Assembly (NCBI GenBank): GCA_016839765.1
Contig: JAEOTP010000003.1
Location: 1 to 32,310 of the forward strand
Reading direction: 5' to 3'
From: Promethearchaeota archaeon
Lineage (GTDB): Archaea > Asgardarchaeota > Lokiarchaeia > Sigyniarchaeales > SOKP01
Length of the DNA stretch: 32,310 bases
Under the pieces are notes generated by a model. That model was given only the letters and a program-made list of their open reading frames with translations, was not told the origin of the DNA and searched no databases. The number at the start of each line of letters is the position of its first letter. The stretch's first letter is position 1. Positions 6,980 through 16,541 of this stretch are shown here, piece after piece. Position numbers and translations under genes: made by a program.

Positions 6980-8509
6980 ATGACATTTAAAAGTAAAAAA
7001 ATTCTCATTAAAGAAAAACCAAAAGAAAATTGCGCTGTTTTTGGAGTTACTTGCAATGATTTAGGATATTCTGTATCAAATATCATATATACTGGTCTTA
7101 TTGCACAGCAACACAGAGGTCAAGAATCAGCCGGTATTTCTATACTTAAAACCGGAGGACAGATATACACTTATAAGAAAAAGGGATTAGTATCAACAGT
7201 GCTTAATAATAAAATATTATCAACATTCTGGGGGAACATTGGAATTGGACACAATAGATATGCTACTACTGGTTCAGAGGAATATACTACTCTTGATTAT
7301 ATACAACCATATCATATTAAGAATAATGAAATCGAATTTTCTATGGCTTTCAATGGAACCATCCCAAATTATTTAGATCTCAAAAAAAATATGGAAGAAA
7401 TGGGCAAAGTTTTTATTACTAATACAGATACGGAAATTGCTGCACAATTTATTGCTTCAATCGCTTTAGGAACTGAGGATTGGCCAGAAATCTTAAAAAT
7501 TGCCAGTAAATTTTTTGATGGGTCCTATTCTTTGATTCTTCTAACTCCAGAGGGTGATATTTATGCAATGCGAGATCCTTTAGGTTTTAAACCTTTATGC
7601 ATAGGTGAATTAAAAGCAGAAAAAAGGAATATCTATTTAGTCTCATCTGAATCTTGTGGTATTGACGCCGTGGGAGGTAAATTCTTAAGGGATGTGGAAC
7701 CAGGAGAGATTGTCCACTTAAGCCATCAAAAAGATATTAAATCTAAAGCGGTATTGAAGAGAGATAGATCCGCTTTATGTCAATTTGAATTTGTATACTT
7801 TGCTCGTCCTGATTCTATTATAGATGGCGTATCTGTCGCAGAAGCAAGATTAAGACTGGGAATAAATCTAGCTAAAAAAGATCCACTCTTAAAAGATCCA
7901 GAGTTTAGAAAAAATGCAATTATAGTTCCAGTTCCCGATTCTGGGCGAAGTGTGGCTGTTGGCTATGCACAGGAAGCAAAATTACCTTATGCTGAAGGAT
8001 TAATGAAAAATAGGTATGTGCATAGGACTTTTATCATGCCTGGTCAAGCGAAACGCAAAATAGCCGTAAAAGAAAAACTCAATCCAATTAAAAGTGTAGT
8101 TCAAGGTAAAGATATCATAATTCTAGATGATTCTATTGTACGGGGAACAACAACTCAACAAATAGTTTCATTGTTAAGAGAGAAAGGAGGCGCAAAAACC
8201 GTTAATGTTCGAATTAGTTGCCCTCCCATTGTATCTGCTTGTTATATGGGTATAGATTTCCCTACTAGAGAAGAATTAATCGCAGGAAGATATCAAATAT
8301 TATATGGAAATGAAAATTACATTGAGAAGGTTCGAAAAACGATTGGTGCAGATACATTAAGATATCAGACTATTGATGACTTAATTGAAGCTATTGGAAA
8401 AACTAGAAACCAGTTATGCTTAGCTTGTCTTACAGGAGATTATCCTTTGAAATCAGTCAAAGAAATAGCCGAATTAGAAAACTCAATTGCAATGAGTAGA
8501 ATAAAATAA
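6980..8509 (+). CDS. purF: Amidophosphoribosyltransferase
   Basis: PurF catalyses the first committed step of purine synthesis, making phosphoribosylamine from PRPP and glutamine. The 509-residue protein has an N-terminal glutaminase with the nucleophile probably Cys18 (ENCAVFGV), exposed after removal of a propeptide of about 17 residues, then QQHRGQESAGIS and HNRYATTG. The C-terminal phosphoribosyltransferase domain carries the PRPP loop IILDDSIVRGTTT. Cysteines in ALCQFEF, SCPPIVSACYMG and LCLACLTG match those of the Fe-S-containing PurF class. It starts at ATG 6980, divergent from mobA, and ends tail-to-tail with a paralogue that lacks the nucleophile. Confidence 0.96.
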   Translation: MTFKSKKILIKEKPKENCAVFGVTCNDLGYSVSNIIYTGLIAQQHRGQESAGISILKTGGQIYTYKKKGLVSTVLNNKILSTFWGNIGIGHNRYATTGSEEYTTLDYIQPYHIKNNEIEFSMAFNGTIPNYLDLKKNMEEMGKVFITNTDTEIAAQFIASIALGTEDWPEILKIASKFFDGSYSLILLTPEGDIYAMRDPLGFKPLCIGELKAEKRNIYLVSSESCGIDAVGGKFLRDVEPGEIVHLSHQKDIKSKAVLKRDRSALCQFEFVYFARPDSIIDGVSVAEARLRLGINLAKKDPLLKDPEFRKNAIIVPVPDSGRSVAVGYAQEAKLPYAEGLMKNRYVHRTFIMPGQAKRKIAVKEKLNPIKSVVQGKDIIILDDSIVRGTTTQQIVSLLREKGGAKTVNVRISCPPIVSACYMGIDFPTREELIAGRYQILYGNENYIEKVRKTIGADTLRYQTIDDLIEAIGKTRNQLCLACLTGDYPLKSVKEIAELENSIAMSRIK

Positions 8510-8546
8510 AATCTCTCCATCCTAGTTATATTAAATTTTAATATTG

Positions 8547-9995
8547 TTATATTTTATTAATAATTGGTTCTTCTTCCTCTGTCTCTAAGGATATTGTTAA
8601 TCCTTTACCATCCCAACAATAAGTACAAAGCTTCTCTTTAGGTAATCCTATTGCTTTGATTAAATCTTCAAGTTTTTGATATTTCAAGCTTGTTAACTTC
8701 AATTTCTTACATATAATTTCTACCATTTCTTTATATTTTTCTGATTCTGGATTTGTATATTCAATGGGATTATCTAAATCCTTGCCAATTAATTCTTTTA
8801 TAGCCCAACGTCCTGCTAAATCTAACTCAGAACGAGATCGTGAGAAATTAAGGAATTTGCAACTAAAAACTAATGGAGGACAGGCTGGTCGCATATGAAT
8901 TTCTTTAGCTCCATAATCATATAACCTTTGAATTGTTTTTTTTAATTGTGTCCCTCTTACAATTGAATCTTCACAGAAGAGCAAGCGTTTATCATTAATG
9001 AGATCCATGATTGGGATGAGTTTCATTCTTGCAACTTTATCTCTAACAGACTGATGCTGAGGTGTAAAACTACGAGGCCATGTAGGCGTGAACTTTACAA
9101 ATGGACGCGAAAAAGGAATTTTTGCTTCGTTTGCATAACCCAAACCATGGGCTGTTCCCGAATCTGGAATGCCTGAGACAAGATCAATATCTACATCATC
9201 ATTTTTTGCCAAATAAGCACCACACCTATAGCGAACAGTCTCTACATTAATACCCTCATAACTAGATGCGGGATATCCATAATAAACCCATAAGAAAGAA
9301 CATATCTGTAAGCACTCTCCAGGCTCAATTTTTTGTTCAAAACCATTTTTACTTACTAAAATAACTTCACCCGGTCCAAGATATTTTGTTGTTTTAAATC
9401 CAAGATTAGGAAATGCACAAGTTTCCATTGTAATGGCATAAGAGCCTGGTTTTTCTCCTATAATGAGAGGAGTACGACCGTATTTATCTCTTACTGCATA
9501 TATTCCTTCGTCCGTCATCAAAAGCATGGTACATGAACCATCAATCATATCTTGGACTTTTTGAATTCCCTCCTCAAATGTGGATCCTTGACTAATAAGG
9601 GTTGCTACTAATTCAGTTGGATTAATTTCTCCGCCATGCATTTCTGAGAAATGGATTCCATTTTTAAGTGCCCTTGTTGTAAGATTTTCTATGTTATTAA
9701 TTTTTGCGACAGTGACTATCGCGAAAACACCTAAATGGGAGTTAATTATCAAAGGTTGATCATCAGTATCACTAATAACTCCAATACCCTTATTTCCATG
9801 CATTTTCTTAATTTCTCTTTCAAATTTTGACCTAAATTGAGCATTTGTAATATCCTTAATGTATCTTTGAAAACCACCCTTATTTTTTACTGCTAAACCT
9901 CCTCTTACAGTCCCTAAATGTGAATGATAATCTGTCCCATAAAAAAGATCATTAACACAATCAGTATCTGAAAAAACTCCGAATAACCCACCCAT
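8547..9995 (-). CDS. PurF paralogue lacking the catalytic N-terminal cysteine
   Basis: The 482-residue protein has the same two-domain plan as PurF. Its phosphoribosyltransferase half is intact, with the PRPP loop FCEDSIVRGTQLKK and PCCysteine-like landmarks ACPPLVFSC and LCTYCWDG. The N-terminus, however, reads MGGLFGVF, so the residue that should be the glutaminase nucleophile is glycine. As I recall the family, paralogues of this MGGxFG type with the following YHSHLGT-RGGLAV segment occur in many anaerobes, often annotated as amidophosphoribosyltransferase without a proven function. It may use free ammonia, regulate PurF, or do another ribosylation. It converges with purF, leaving 37 bases between the two stop codons. 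Confidence 0.88.
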   Translation of the reverse strand: MGGLFGVFSDTDCVNDLFYGTDYHSHLGTVRGGLAVKNKGGFQRYIKDITNAQFRSKFEREIKKMHGNKGIGVISDTDDQPLIINSHLGVFAIVTVAKINNIENLTTRALKNGIHFSEMHGGEINPTELVATLISQGSTFEEGIQKVQDMIDGSCTMLLMTDEGIYAVRDKYGRTPLIIGEKPGSYAITMETCAFPNLGFKTTKYLGPGEVILVSKNGFEQKIEPGECLQICSFLWVYYGYPASSYEGINVETVRYRCGAYLAKNDDVDIDLVSGIPDSGTAHGLGYANEAKIPFSRPFVKFTPTWPRSFTPQHQSVRDKVARMKLIPIMDLINDKRLLFCEDSIVRGTQLKKTIQRLYDYGAKEIHMRPACPPLVFSCKFLNFSRSRSELDLAGRWAIKELIGKDLDNPIEYTNPESEKYKEMVEIICKKLKLTSLKYQKLEDLIKAIGLPKEKLCTYCWDGKGLTISLETEEEEPIINKI

Positions 9996-10102
9996 AAAAT
10001 AATATCTACTGAGATCAATTTTAAATGAAATTATTAATCTGGTAAGATTTTAAAAAGCTAAAAATACAGCATTAAAGCAAACCTAAAAAATCTTACAATC
10101 CT

Positions 10103-12484
10103 TTATTTTAAATACTCAAATAATCCACCAATTAATTGTCCAGTACTGATTCCAGCATCTCCAGGAGGTATAAGATTATGTTCTATAAAAGAAAACCCAT
10201 TTTCAGTTATGCTTTTTTTAATAGCGTTTGAAAAAGCATAATTATATGCAACTCCACCACTTAATCCTATTATATTAATATCATGATATTTAGCAATTTT
10301 TATTGCTACCTCAGCAAAGATATCTCCCAATTTTGTCTGAAAAGCAGCAGCAATATCAGCTTTGTTATTCTTGAATGTTTGGTTCAAATCTATAATTTTC
10401 AAAATTAAATCTGATGTGTTAATAACATAAATTCCATTTTTTAAGGAATATTTTATATCAAGATCTATATTTTCCGGATTACCTTTAGCTGCTAAACCTT
10501 CCAACCTCATGGCAGGCTCTCCCCTATAGGTTTTAATGCTTGAAGCACCTAAAATATAAGATACACTATCAAAAATTCTTCCCGTCGAGCTTGATAGGGG
10601 AATGTTTTGATTTACAAAAGTGTTATTGGCGATTCTAAATTGAGATATAAGCGTTTCTAACTCTTTATCTTTATATTCTAAATCATTTATCAAATTAAGA
10701 GCCTTAAAAATTTCATCTGCTTTTTCGAACTCAAGGGAATTTAATAAAATTGAAGCAACCATTCTTGCAGGATATTTAGTACAACGATCTCCCCCTATCA
10801 TAGGTTGATATTGTAAGTGCCCTAATCTTGTATAATCATTATAAGAACACAATAATATCTCACCACCCCAAATATTACCATCATTTCCGTATCCTACACC
10901 ATCAACACTAATCCCAACAATTTTTTCATCGTTCTGTATATTATTTTCAGCCATTAAACTTAAAATATGGGCGTAATGATGTTGTATTGGATAAAGCTGT
11001 GCATCAAATAAGGAGGCTAACTCTTTACCTAATTTCGTAGAAATAAAAACTGGATGAGCATCACAGGCAATAAATTCAATCTCAGAATCTTTAATCTGCA
11101 ATAGTTTTTTCATATGAAAAATAGCATCTTTTAAAAATTCATAAGTTTCTAAATGAGTTGTATTTCCAATATGCTGAGTGGGAAAAATTCGATTTTTTCG
11201 TAGAACTGCTCCAGTAACTGATAATTCGGGTCCTGTTGCTATAGCTCCTTGTATATTGACCTCAAATGATAATGGAAAATATTCTGGAATATACCCTCTC
11301 GATCTCCTTATTAGCTTTATTTTTTTATTATGTATTCTTAAAACACTATCATCAGCTCTCTGATAAATTTCTCTATTATGCAATAAAAATACATCAGCTA
11401 AATTCTTCAGTTGATCAAATATCTTATCATTTTCAATTTCCATCGGGATGTTGGATCTATTTCCGCTCGTATAGACTAATGGTTTCTCTCCAATAAAATC
11501 GAATAATAAATAATGAATTCCAGAATATGGAAGCATAAATCCAACGTTATTAAGTCCAGGAGCTACCCAATCACTTATAATACTGCTAGAACCTTTTTTT
11601 CTCTCCAATAAGACAATAGGTCTACGATAAGATGTGATTATTTCTTGCTCTTTCTTGAAAATTTTGAATTCTTCTTCAATTAGCTCTAGATTTGGAATCA
11701 TTAATGCAAAAGGCTTATATTTCCTTCCACCTTTTCTAGATCGAAGTTCTAAAATCGTAGCATCGTTGTCAGCAAGACAAACTAGATGAACACCACCTAT
11801 TCCTTTAATTGCAATCACTTCGCCTCTATTAATTCTATCTGAAACTTCTTGAAGCATCTCACTTATCGATGATTTCAGAATAAGCTGTTTATCTCTGTCA
11901 AATAATTGGTAGTTAGGACCACAAATAGAACAAGCAAAAGTCTGAGCATGAAATCTTCGATTATTAAAATCAGAATATTCTTTTTGGCAAGAACTACAAA
12001 ATGGGAACTTAATCATAGTAGATCTTTCTCTATCATAAGGTAATTCAGTCACAGTTGTAAAACGAGGTCCACATGCCGCACATGCAATAAATGGATAGTT
12101 AAAATATTTATTAATGCTATGATTTTTCATTTCATCTAAACAGTCATCACAAATAGCAATGTCTGAAGGTAAAGTAAGACTTGTACCTCTTCCTTGTTCA
12201 CTTGGTTTGATCTCTAAATAACTATATTCAATATTATTATCTAATTTTTTAATCTTTATACTCTCAATATAGGAGATTTTTGGGCATTTAATTGTAATGT
12301 TTTTAATAAATTTATCTATTTGTTTTGTATTACCCTGTAATACCAAACGAACTCCAGCGTTTCCTCTATTTAAAACAAATCCTTTTAATTCATGCCGTTT
12401 AGCTAAATTGAATAAATATGGACGGAATCCAACTCCCTGAACAATTCCAGTAATATTAATTTCTACAGTTCTTATTTCATTCAC
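10103..12484 (-). CDS. hypF: Hydrogenase maturation carbamoyltransferase HypF
   Basis: HypF uses carbamoyl phosphate and ATP to carbamoylate HypE, the first step in making the cyanide ligands of the [NiFe] centre. The 793-residue protein shows the full domain order: acylphosphatase domain (GIVQGVGFRPYLFNLA, residues about 1-90), a double zinc-finger region (CDDC, CAACGPR, CSSCQKEY, CSICGP), a YrdC-like domain (IKGIGGVHLVCLA) and a Kae1-like C-terminal domain (HHYAHI, GVSVDGVGYG-like metal site, LSGGVAYN). The start is GTG at 12484, giving MNEIRTVEIN; the overlapping ATG at 12480 is out of frame. It shares a neighbourhood with hypD, hypE and hypC, though a phospholipase-like gene separates it from hypD. 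Confidence 0.97.
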   Translation of the reverse strand: MNEIRTVEINITGIVQGVGFRPYLFNLAKRHELKGFVLNRGNAGVRLVLQGNTKQIDKFIKNITIKCPKISYIESIKIKKLDNNIEYSYLEIKPSEQGRGTSLTLPSDIAICDDCLDEMKNHSINKYFNYPFIACAACGPRFTTVTELPYDRERSTMIKFPFCSSCQKEYSDFNNRRFHAQTFACSICGPNYQLFDRDKQLILKSSISEMLQEVSDRINRGEVIAIKGIGGVHLVCLADNDATILELRSRKGGRKYKPFALMIPNLELIEEEFKIFKKEQEIITSYRRPIVLLERKKGSSSIISDWVAPGLNNVGFMLPYSGIHYLLFDFIGEKPLVYTSGNRSNIPMEIENDKIFDQLKNLADVFLLHNREIYQRADDSVLRIHNKKIKLIRRSRGYIPEYFPLSFEVNIQGAIATGPELSVTGAVLRKNRIFPTQHIGNTTHLETYEFLKDAIFHMKKLLQIKDSEIEFIACDAHPVFISTKLGKELASLFDAQLYPIQHHYAHILSLMAENNIQNDEKIVGISVDGVGYGNDGNIWGGEILLCSYNDYTRLGHLQYQPMIGGDRCTKYPARMVASILLNSLEFEKADEIFKALNLINDLEYKDKELETLISQFRIANNTFVNQNIPLSSSTGRIFDSVSYILGASSIKTYRGEPAMRLEGLAAKGNPENIDLDIKYSLKNGIYVINTSDLILKIIDLNQTFKNNKADIAAAFQTKLGDIFAEVAIKIAKYHDINIIGLSGGVAYNYAFSNAIKKSITENGFSFIEHNLIPPGDAGISTGQLIGGLFEYLK

Positions 12485-12618
12485 AAAAATATCTCAAAAA
12501 TAATTAAAATCTAAAATTAATTAATTATTCATTTAAAAAAAATATAATATTTTATTTGGAAAAGTATTAAATGCCTTAGAATTAATCTTAATAAATAAAA
12601 AATGGTAAAGGAAATGAA

Positions 12619-13491
12619 ATGAAATTACAAGAAAACATATGGGAAATTCCATATCATAAAGCCTTTTTTAAAACAAGCCATAATTCTTATGAACATTCTA
12701 TAAGAGAACAATTAAATAAAGGTGTACGAGGTCTTGAATACGATATTCATGATGATAAAATTCAAGAACTCAATGACTTTGAAGTTTACCTTTTTAAAAA
12801 TTATTATAATGTTATGCTCAATATTGATGGAAATCCAAGTGATTACTTATTTTCTAATTGGCTTAGAATTTTAAGAGAATGGTCTAATAAACATAATAGC
12901 GAACATGCACCAATAACTCTTTTTATAGAACTAAAAGATAGTATTATTGATTCGAATAATAAATCAGATGAATTATATGGAATTGTCAAATTAAATGAAA
13001 TTATAATAAATTCTATTACCTTAAATAAATTATACACTTATAAAAACTTCAGGGAAAGCAATTATAATTGGCCTACTGTTAGTGATTTAAAAGGAAAATT
13101 TATAATCGTTCTTACTAGCTATTGGGGTAGTTCTTGGGTTTCAAATGAGGGGGGTTTTGAATCTAGATTAGAATATTTATCAAGAAGTTTAGAAGGTAAA
13201 GATGATATATGCTTTGTCTCGTGGGTTGAAGAAGATAAAGGGGATCAAGCCTTATTTTTAAAAAAAAATACTCATTTTTGGAAATGTAGAATCGATTATA
13301 GTAAAAAAAGATATAATGAAATAAATTCAAAACAAAGATTAACCAGAGTAGATTATGATAAAATCGTAGGGGGTAAGCACGTAAAAACATACTATAAAAA
13401 AAATTATAAAACTGGATACCAATGTAATTTTCCATCTACAGATTTATGGAATAGTGAACTATATGATGAATCTTTCCCATGGTCGATTTAA
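12619..13491 (+). CDS. PI-PLC-like phosphodiesterase domain protein
   Basis: The 290-residue protein resembles the phosphatidylinositol-specific phospholipase C TIM-barrel fold. TSHNSYEHSIREQLNKGVRG followed by LEYDIHDD corresponds to the first catalytic strand, with the general-base His in SHNSY and the acidic E-x-D. ITLFIELKD fits a later barrel strand. The second catalytic histidine of PI-PLCs is not seen where expected: the segment reads VMLNIDGNPSDY. It might therefore be inactive, or use another residue. There is no signal peptide or membrane helix. It lies on the plus strand between hypF and hypD, which are both on the minus strand, and is an intruder in the hydrogenase maturation cluster. 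Its substrate is unknown. Confidence 0.65.
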   Translation: MKLQENIWEIPYHKAFFKTSHNSYEHSIREQLNKGVRGLEYDIHDDKIQELNDFEVYLFKNYYNVMLNIDGNPSDYLFSNWLRILREWSNKHNSEHAPITLFIELKDSIIDSNNKSDELYGIVKLNEIIINSITLNKLYTYKNFRESNYNWPTVSDLKGKFIIVLTSYWGSSWVSNEGGFESRLEYLSRSLEGKDDICFVSWVEEDKGDQALFLKKNTHFWKCRIDYSKKRYNEINSKQRLTRVDYDKIVGGKHVKTYYKKNYKTGYQCNFPSTDLWNSELYDESFPWSI

Positions 13492-13571
13492 TACTTTTGT
13501 TTATGACCAAATTACAACAGATCCAGGACGGGTTGCTTGTACCATTATTTATTTCCTAAAAAGGAAAGCTA

Positions 13572-14678
13572 TCATTTATGATATTTATAATAAATAGAGC
13601 AAGTTCCCTCTTGGGAAACCATACAAGGCCCTATAGGATTAATTGGAGTGCATTTATCCCGAAAAAGTTTACATTCATAAGGATATAGTTTTCCAACCAT
13701 GACTAAATGGCAAGAACATCCGGGGGGTATATCTTGAGATTTTTCAATCTTTATATTAAACTTTTTATCGGCATTATATTCTTTAAATTTATCCCTAATA
13801 ATTAACCCTCCGTCAAGAATTCTTCCTATACCTCTCCATGGAGATGAGACAGGTTCAAAAACTTCTTCAATTATTTTTTGAGCTATAAGGTTTCCTTCAG
13901 GTTTGACTACCCGTGAATATTCATTTAGAGTTTCATATTTATTTTCTTTTATTTGTTTTAAAAGCATGAAAATTGCTAATAGCACATCATTTGGTTCAAA
14001 GCCCGCTATGATATTCGGTACCTTATAAGCATCCGAGAATATTTTAAATGGTTTTAAGCCTATAATCGTAGAAACATGTCCAGGAGATATAAATCCATCA
14101 ATTTTGAGTTGTGATTGGCTTATTAAAAGTTCTAAAGCTGCAGGTATTAATTTATGAGCACAGATAATCGAAAAATTAGATGGAGGATTGGCTTTTATTT
14201 CATATCCAGTTAACGGAACTGTGGTTTCAAACCCTATTGAAAAAAAAATTACTTCCTTATTTGGATTATCTGATGCTATTTTGACAGCATCATGTGGTCC
14301 ATAGACTATTCGAACATCAGCCCCTTTAGCTTTTAACTCTGCTAATGAAATATTTGTTGCAGGAACTCGGATCATATCTCCAAAAGTAGTAATAATAACA
14401 TCATCTCTTTTACCTAATTCAATCGCTTTATCAATATCCGCAGCGGGGCACACACATACAGGACATCCAGGACCAGAGACAACTTCAATTTCTTTAGGTA
14501 AAAGAGTTCTTAAACCATATTTTGAAATAGTATGCTCGTGGGTTCCACATACATGCATAAATTTTATAGGTTTATTGATTTCCTTTAATAATTTTTTAAT
14601 TATTTTAATAACTTTATTTGTAAAGTCTTTATTTCTTAAATGTTGTGTTCCAGGAAATTCCATTTGAGTCATACTCAA
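13572..14678 (-). CDS. hypD: Hydrogenase maturation protein HypD
   Basis: HypD is the Fe-S scaffold on which, with HypC, the Fe(CN)2CO group is assembled. The 368-residue product has the family's redox cysteines: Cys44 in HVCGTHEHTI and Cys72/Cys75/Cys77 in SGPGCPVCVCP. Its C-terminal cysteine cluster (PPGCSCHLVMVGKLYPYECKLF, then CTPINPIGPCMVSQEGTC) binds the [4Fe-4S] centre. It follows hypE on the minus strand with a 24-base gap, so hypE and hypD are probably co-transcribed. Length is normal. Confidence 0.97.
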   Translation of the reverse strand: MSMTQMEFPGTQHLRNKDFTNKVIKIIKKLLKEINKPIKFMHVCGTHEHTISKYGLRTLLPKEIEVVSGPGCPVCVCPAADIDKAIELGKRDDVIITTFGDMIRVPATNISLAELKAKGADVRIVYGPHDAVKIASDNPNKEVIFFSIGFETTVPLTGYEIKANPPSNFSIICAHKLIPAALELLISQSQLKIDGFISPGHVSTIIGLKPFKIFSDAYKVPNIIAGFEPNDVLLAIFMLLKQIKENKYETLNEYSRVVKPEGNLIAQKIIEEVFEPVSSPWRGIGRILDGGLIIRDKFKEYNADKKFNIKIEKSQDIPPGCSCHLVMVGKLYPYECKLFRDKCTPINPIGPCMVSQEGTCSIYYKYHK

Positions 14679-14702
14679 TTTAATTTTATTTTAATCATTA
14701 CT

Positions 14703-15755
14703 TTAGCATATTCTCGGGATTGGTTCCCCTAAAGGCATATCAATAAACCTTGTTCCACCCACTATAGTCTTAAGCAAAACTTTTTTGCTATTTTCTGCTT
14801 TTACTTGTCCTATAATTTCTGCGTCGCTTCCAATATTAGTTGATTTTATTTTTTCGAGAATACTTTCTACATGATTTGGATCGACAGATAATAAAGCTCT
14901 TCCTTCACATGCAATAGTATATGGATCTAATCCCAGCATTTCACATACTGCATTCACTTGTTTTTTAATAGGTATTTTATCTTCTTCCACCATAATGCCA
15001 ACATTAGATTTCATTGCCCAATCATTTAAAGCCGAGGCAATTCCTCCCCTTGTAGGATCCTTCATTGCATGAATATAGTTATTATTAATATCTGATTTTA
15101 AAATATTATATATATCCAATAGTAATGCGAGATCTGATTCTAAATCTGAAGAAATATTGAGACCCTCACGGCTAGATATTAATGCGGTTCCATGATCTCC
15201 AATTGAGCCAGTCACAATAATTTTATCATCTGGTTGTAGATTGTTGTCTAAAATTTTAATTTTCTTATCTTTGATCCCAATACCAGTAGTTGCCATAATG
15301 ATTTCATTTAATGTACCACGAGGCATTACTTTTGTATCTCCTGCAATTATAGCTATATTTGCTTCACGTGCTTTATAATTAAATGAATTAATTATCTTTT
15401 CTAAAATATCGAATTTTAATCCTTCCTCAATAATTATCATAGATGTTAATGCTAATGGTTCAGCCCCCATCATTAATAAATCATTAACAGTCCCACAAAC
15501 ACTTAATATTCCTAGATTTCCTCCAGGAAAGAATAAAGGGTACACGGTATGAGCATCGGCGGTAATAACAATTTCCTTTTCATAATCTTCTAATGGAATT
15601 GTCGCTCCATCATCTAATTCTTCAACACCTATTCCTTTGCCAACCTTTTTATAGGTGATGTTTTTAGTGATAAAATCAATAAGTTCTTCTTGTAATTGCC
15701 CACCAGCCCCATGAGCTAAACTAATAACACTTGAACTCACTTTTTTCCTACTCAT
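14703..15755 (-). CDS. hypE: Hydrogenase maturation protein HypE
   Basis: HypE dehydrates the carbamoyl group received from HypF to a thiocyanate on its C-terminal cysteine, which then donates cyanide to iron on HypCD. The 350-residue protein has the AIRS/PurM-like fold signatures SLAHGAGG near the N-terminus, DGATIPL, ITADAHTVYPLFFPGG and DPTRGG. It ends in the diagnostic PRIC, with the acceptor Cys as the final residue. It is the first gene of a hypE-hypD pair on the minus strand. No internal damage is seen. Confidence 0.97.
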   Translation of the reverse strand: MSRKKVSSSVISLAHGAGGQLQEELIDFITKNITYKKVGKGIGVEELDDGATIPLEDYEKEIVITADAHTVYPLFFPGGNLGILSVCGTVNDLLMMGAEPLALTSMIIIEEGLKFDILEKIINSFNYKAREANIAIIAGDTKVMPRGTLNEIIMATTGIGIKDKKIKILDNNLQPDDKIIVTGSIGDHGTALISSREGLNISSDLESDLALLLDIYNILKSDINNNYIHAMKDPTRGGIASALNDWAMKSNVGIMVEEDKIPIKKQVNAVCEMLGLDPYTIACEGRALLSVDPNHVESILEKIKSTNIGSDAEIIGQVKAENSKKVLLKTIVGGTRFIDMPLGEPIPRIC

Positions 15756-15871
15756 AATTGAAATTAAGAAGCAAAAATTATAAGAATTTAGGTTTTATCT
15801 AATAAAGTTAAAAGAGTCTATATTATTAATTAAAAAAAAAAGAAATTAATTAAAATCCCTAATTTCCTCAA

Positions 15872-16180
15872 TTACATATTTATTATTGTATCATTCTCAA
15901 AGATTAAATCAACAACATCCACTGATGCAACTAATTTAATCTTATCAGAAATGAAATTGGATAACCCTCGGGTATCAATATGTTCTTTGCATGCAGCAAC
16001 AGTCTTGTTTTGATTAAGAACTTGTGAAACTGCTTTATTTGATTTATTTGCGAAATAGACTGCATTTTGAAGTAAAAGAATTGTCACCTCATCTTCATCA
16101 GAATGTTCTATAGCAAGTTCTACTCCTGTAATATCTTCACTTGTTATAAAATATAATACCTTTTTGCCCACTTTCATCAA
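15872..16180 (-). CDS. dsrH: DsrH/TusB-like sulfur-relay protein
   Basis: This 102-residue protein is the last gene of the sulfur-relay operon. It starts MMKVGKKVLYFIT and has alternating beta strands and helices typical of the small DsrE/F/H fold (VTILLLQNAVYF is the second core strand plus helix). A single cysteine, Cys64 (VAACKEHIDTRGL), could carry sulfur. Assignment rests mainly on length, fold pattern and its place directly after DsrE- and DsrF-like genes, 5 bases from the latter. In sulfur-oxidising bacteria and in tRNA 2-thiolation, DsrEFH/TusBCD form a hexameric sulfurtransferase; this set probably does likewise, but the final acceptor is unknown. Confidence 0.7.
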   Translation of the reverse strand: MMKVGKKVLYFITSEDITGVELAIEHSDEDEVTILLLQNAVYFANKSNKAVSQVLNQNKTVAACKEHIDTRGLSNFISDKIKLVASVDVVDLIFENDTIINM

Positions 16181-16185
16181 TCCTC

Positions 16186-16530
16186 CTAAAATGGTATTGT
16201 AACGGTTGAATTTTCAATTATTTTTAATATTTCAGCATGTTCTTTAACTTCTACTTGTTCAATTAAATCATTCTTCGTAAGAGCGCGTTCAATTAGAGAC
16301 TTTTCATCAATAAAAATATCAAGATCAATATCTTTTAAAAAGTCAATATGCATAGAATACATAGTTTTATCTACATTTTTAAGAAAGGCATAGACACCAT
16401 CATTAATAGCAATAGTAATTGGATCAAAATCAGCGCTTACAGCAACTGACATTCTTAATCCTTCAACGGGATATAGAGTCCCATGAGGAGGTTGCCGTAA
16501 AAGTATAACAATGTTTTTTTCTTCCGTCAT
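16186..16530 (-). CDS. dsrF: DsrF/TusC-like sulfur-relay protein
   Basis: The 114-residue protein begins with a core strand (KNIVILLRQPPHGTLYPVEGLRMSVA) followed by the DPITIAINDGVYAFL helix-strand unit characteristic of the DsrE-like fold and of the TusC/DsrF branch. No cysteine is present, so it cannot carry sulfur itself and is probably a structural subunit of a DsrE-F-H complex. It is tightly packed between the DsrE-like gene (11 bases upstream) and the DsrH-like gene (5 bases downstream) on the minus strand. Confidence 0.72.
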   Translation of the reverse strand: MTEEKNIVILLRQPPHGTLYPVEGLRMSVAVSADFDPITIAINDGVYAFLKNVDKTMYSMHIDFLKDIDLDIFIDEKSLIERALTKNDLIEQVEVKEHAEILKIIENSTVTIPF

Positions 16531-16541
16531 TTTTTATCACC

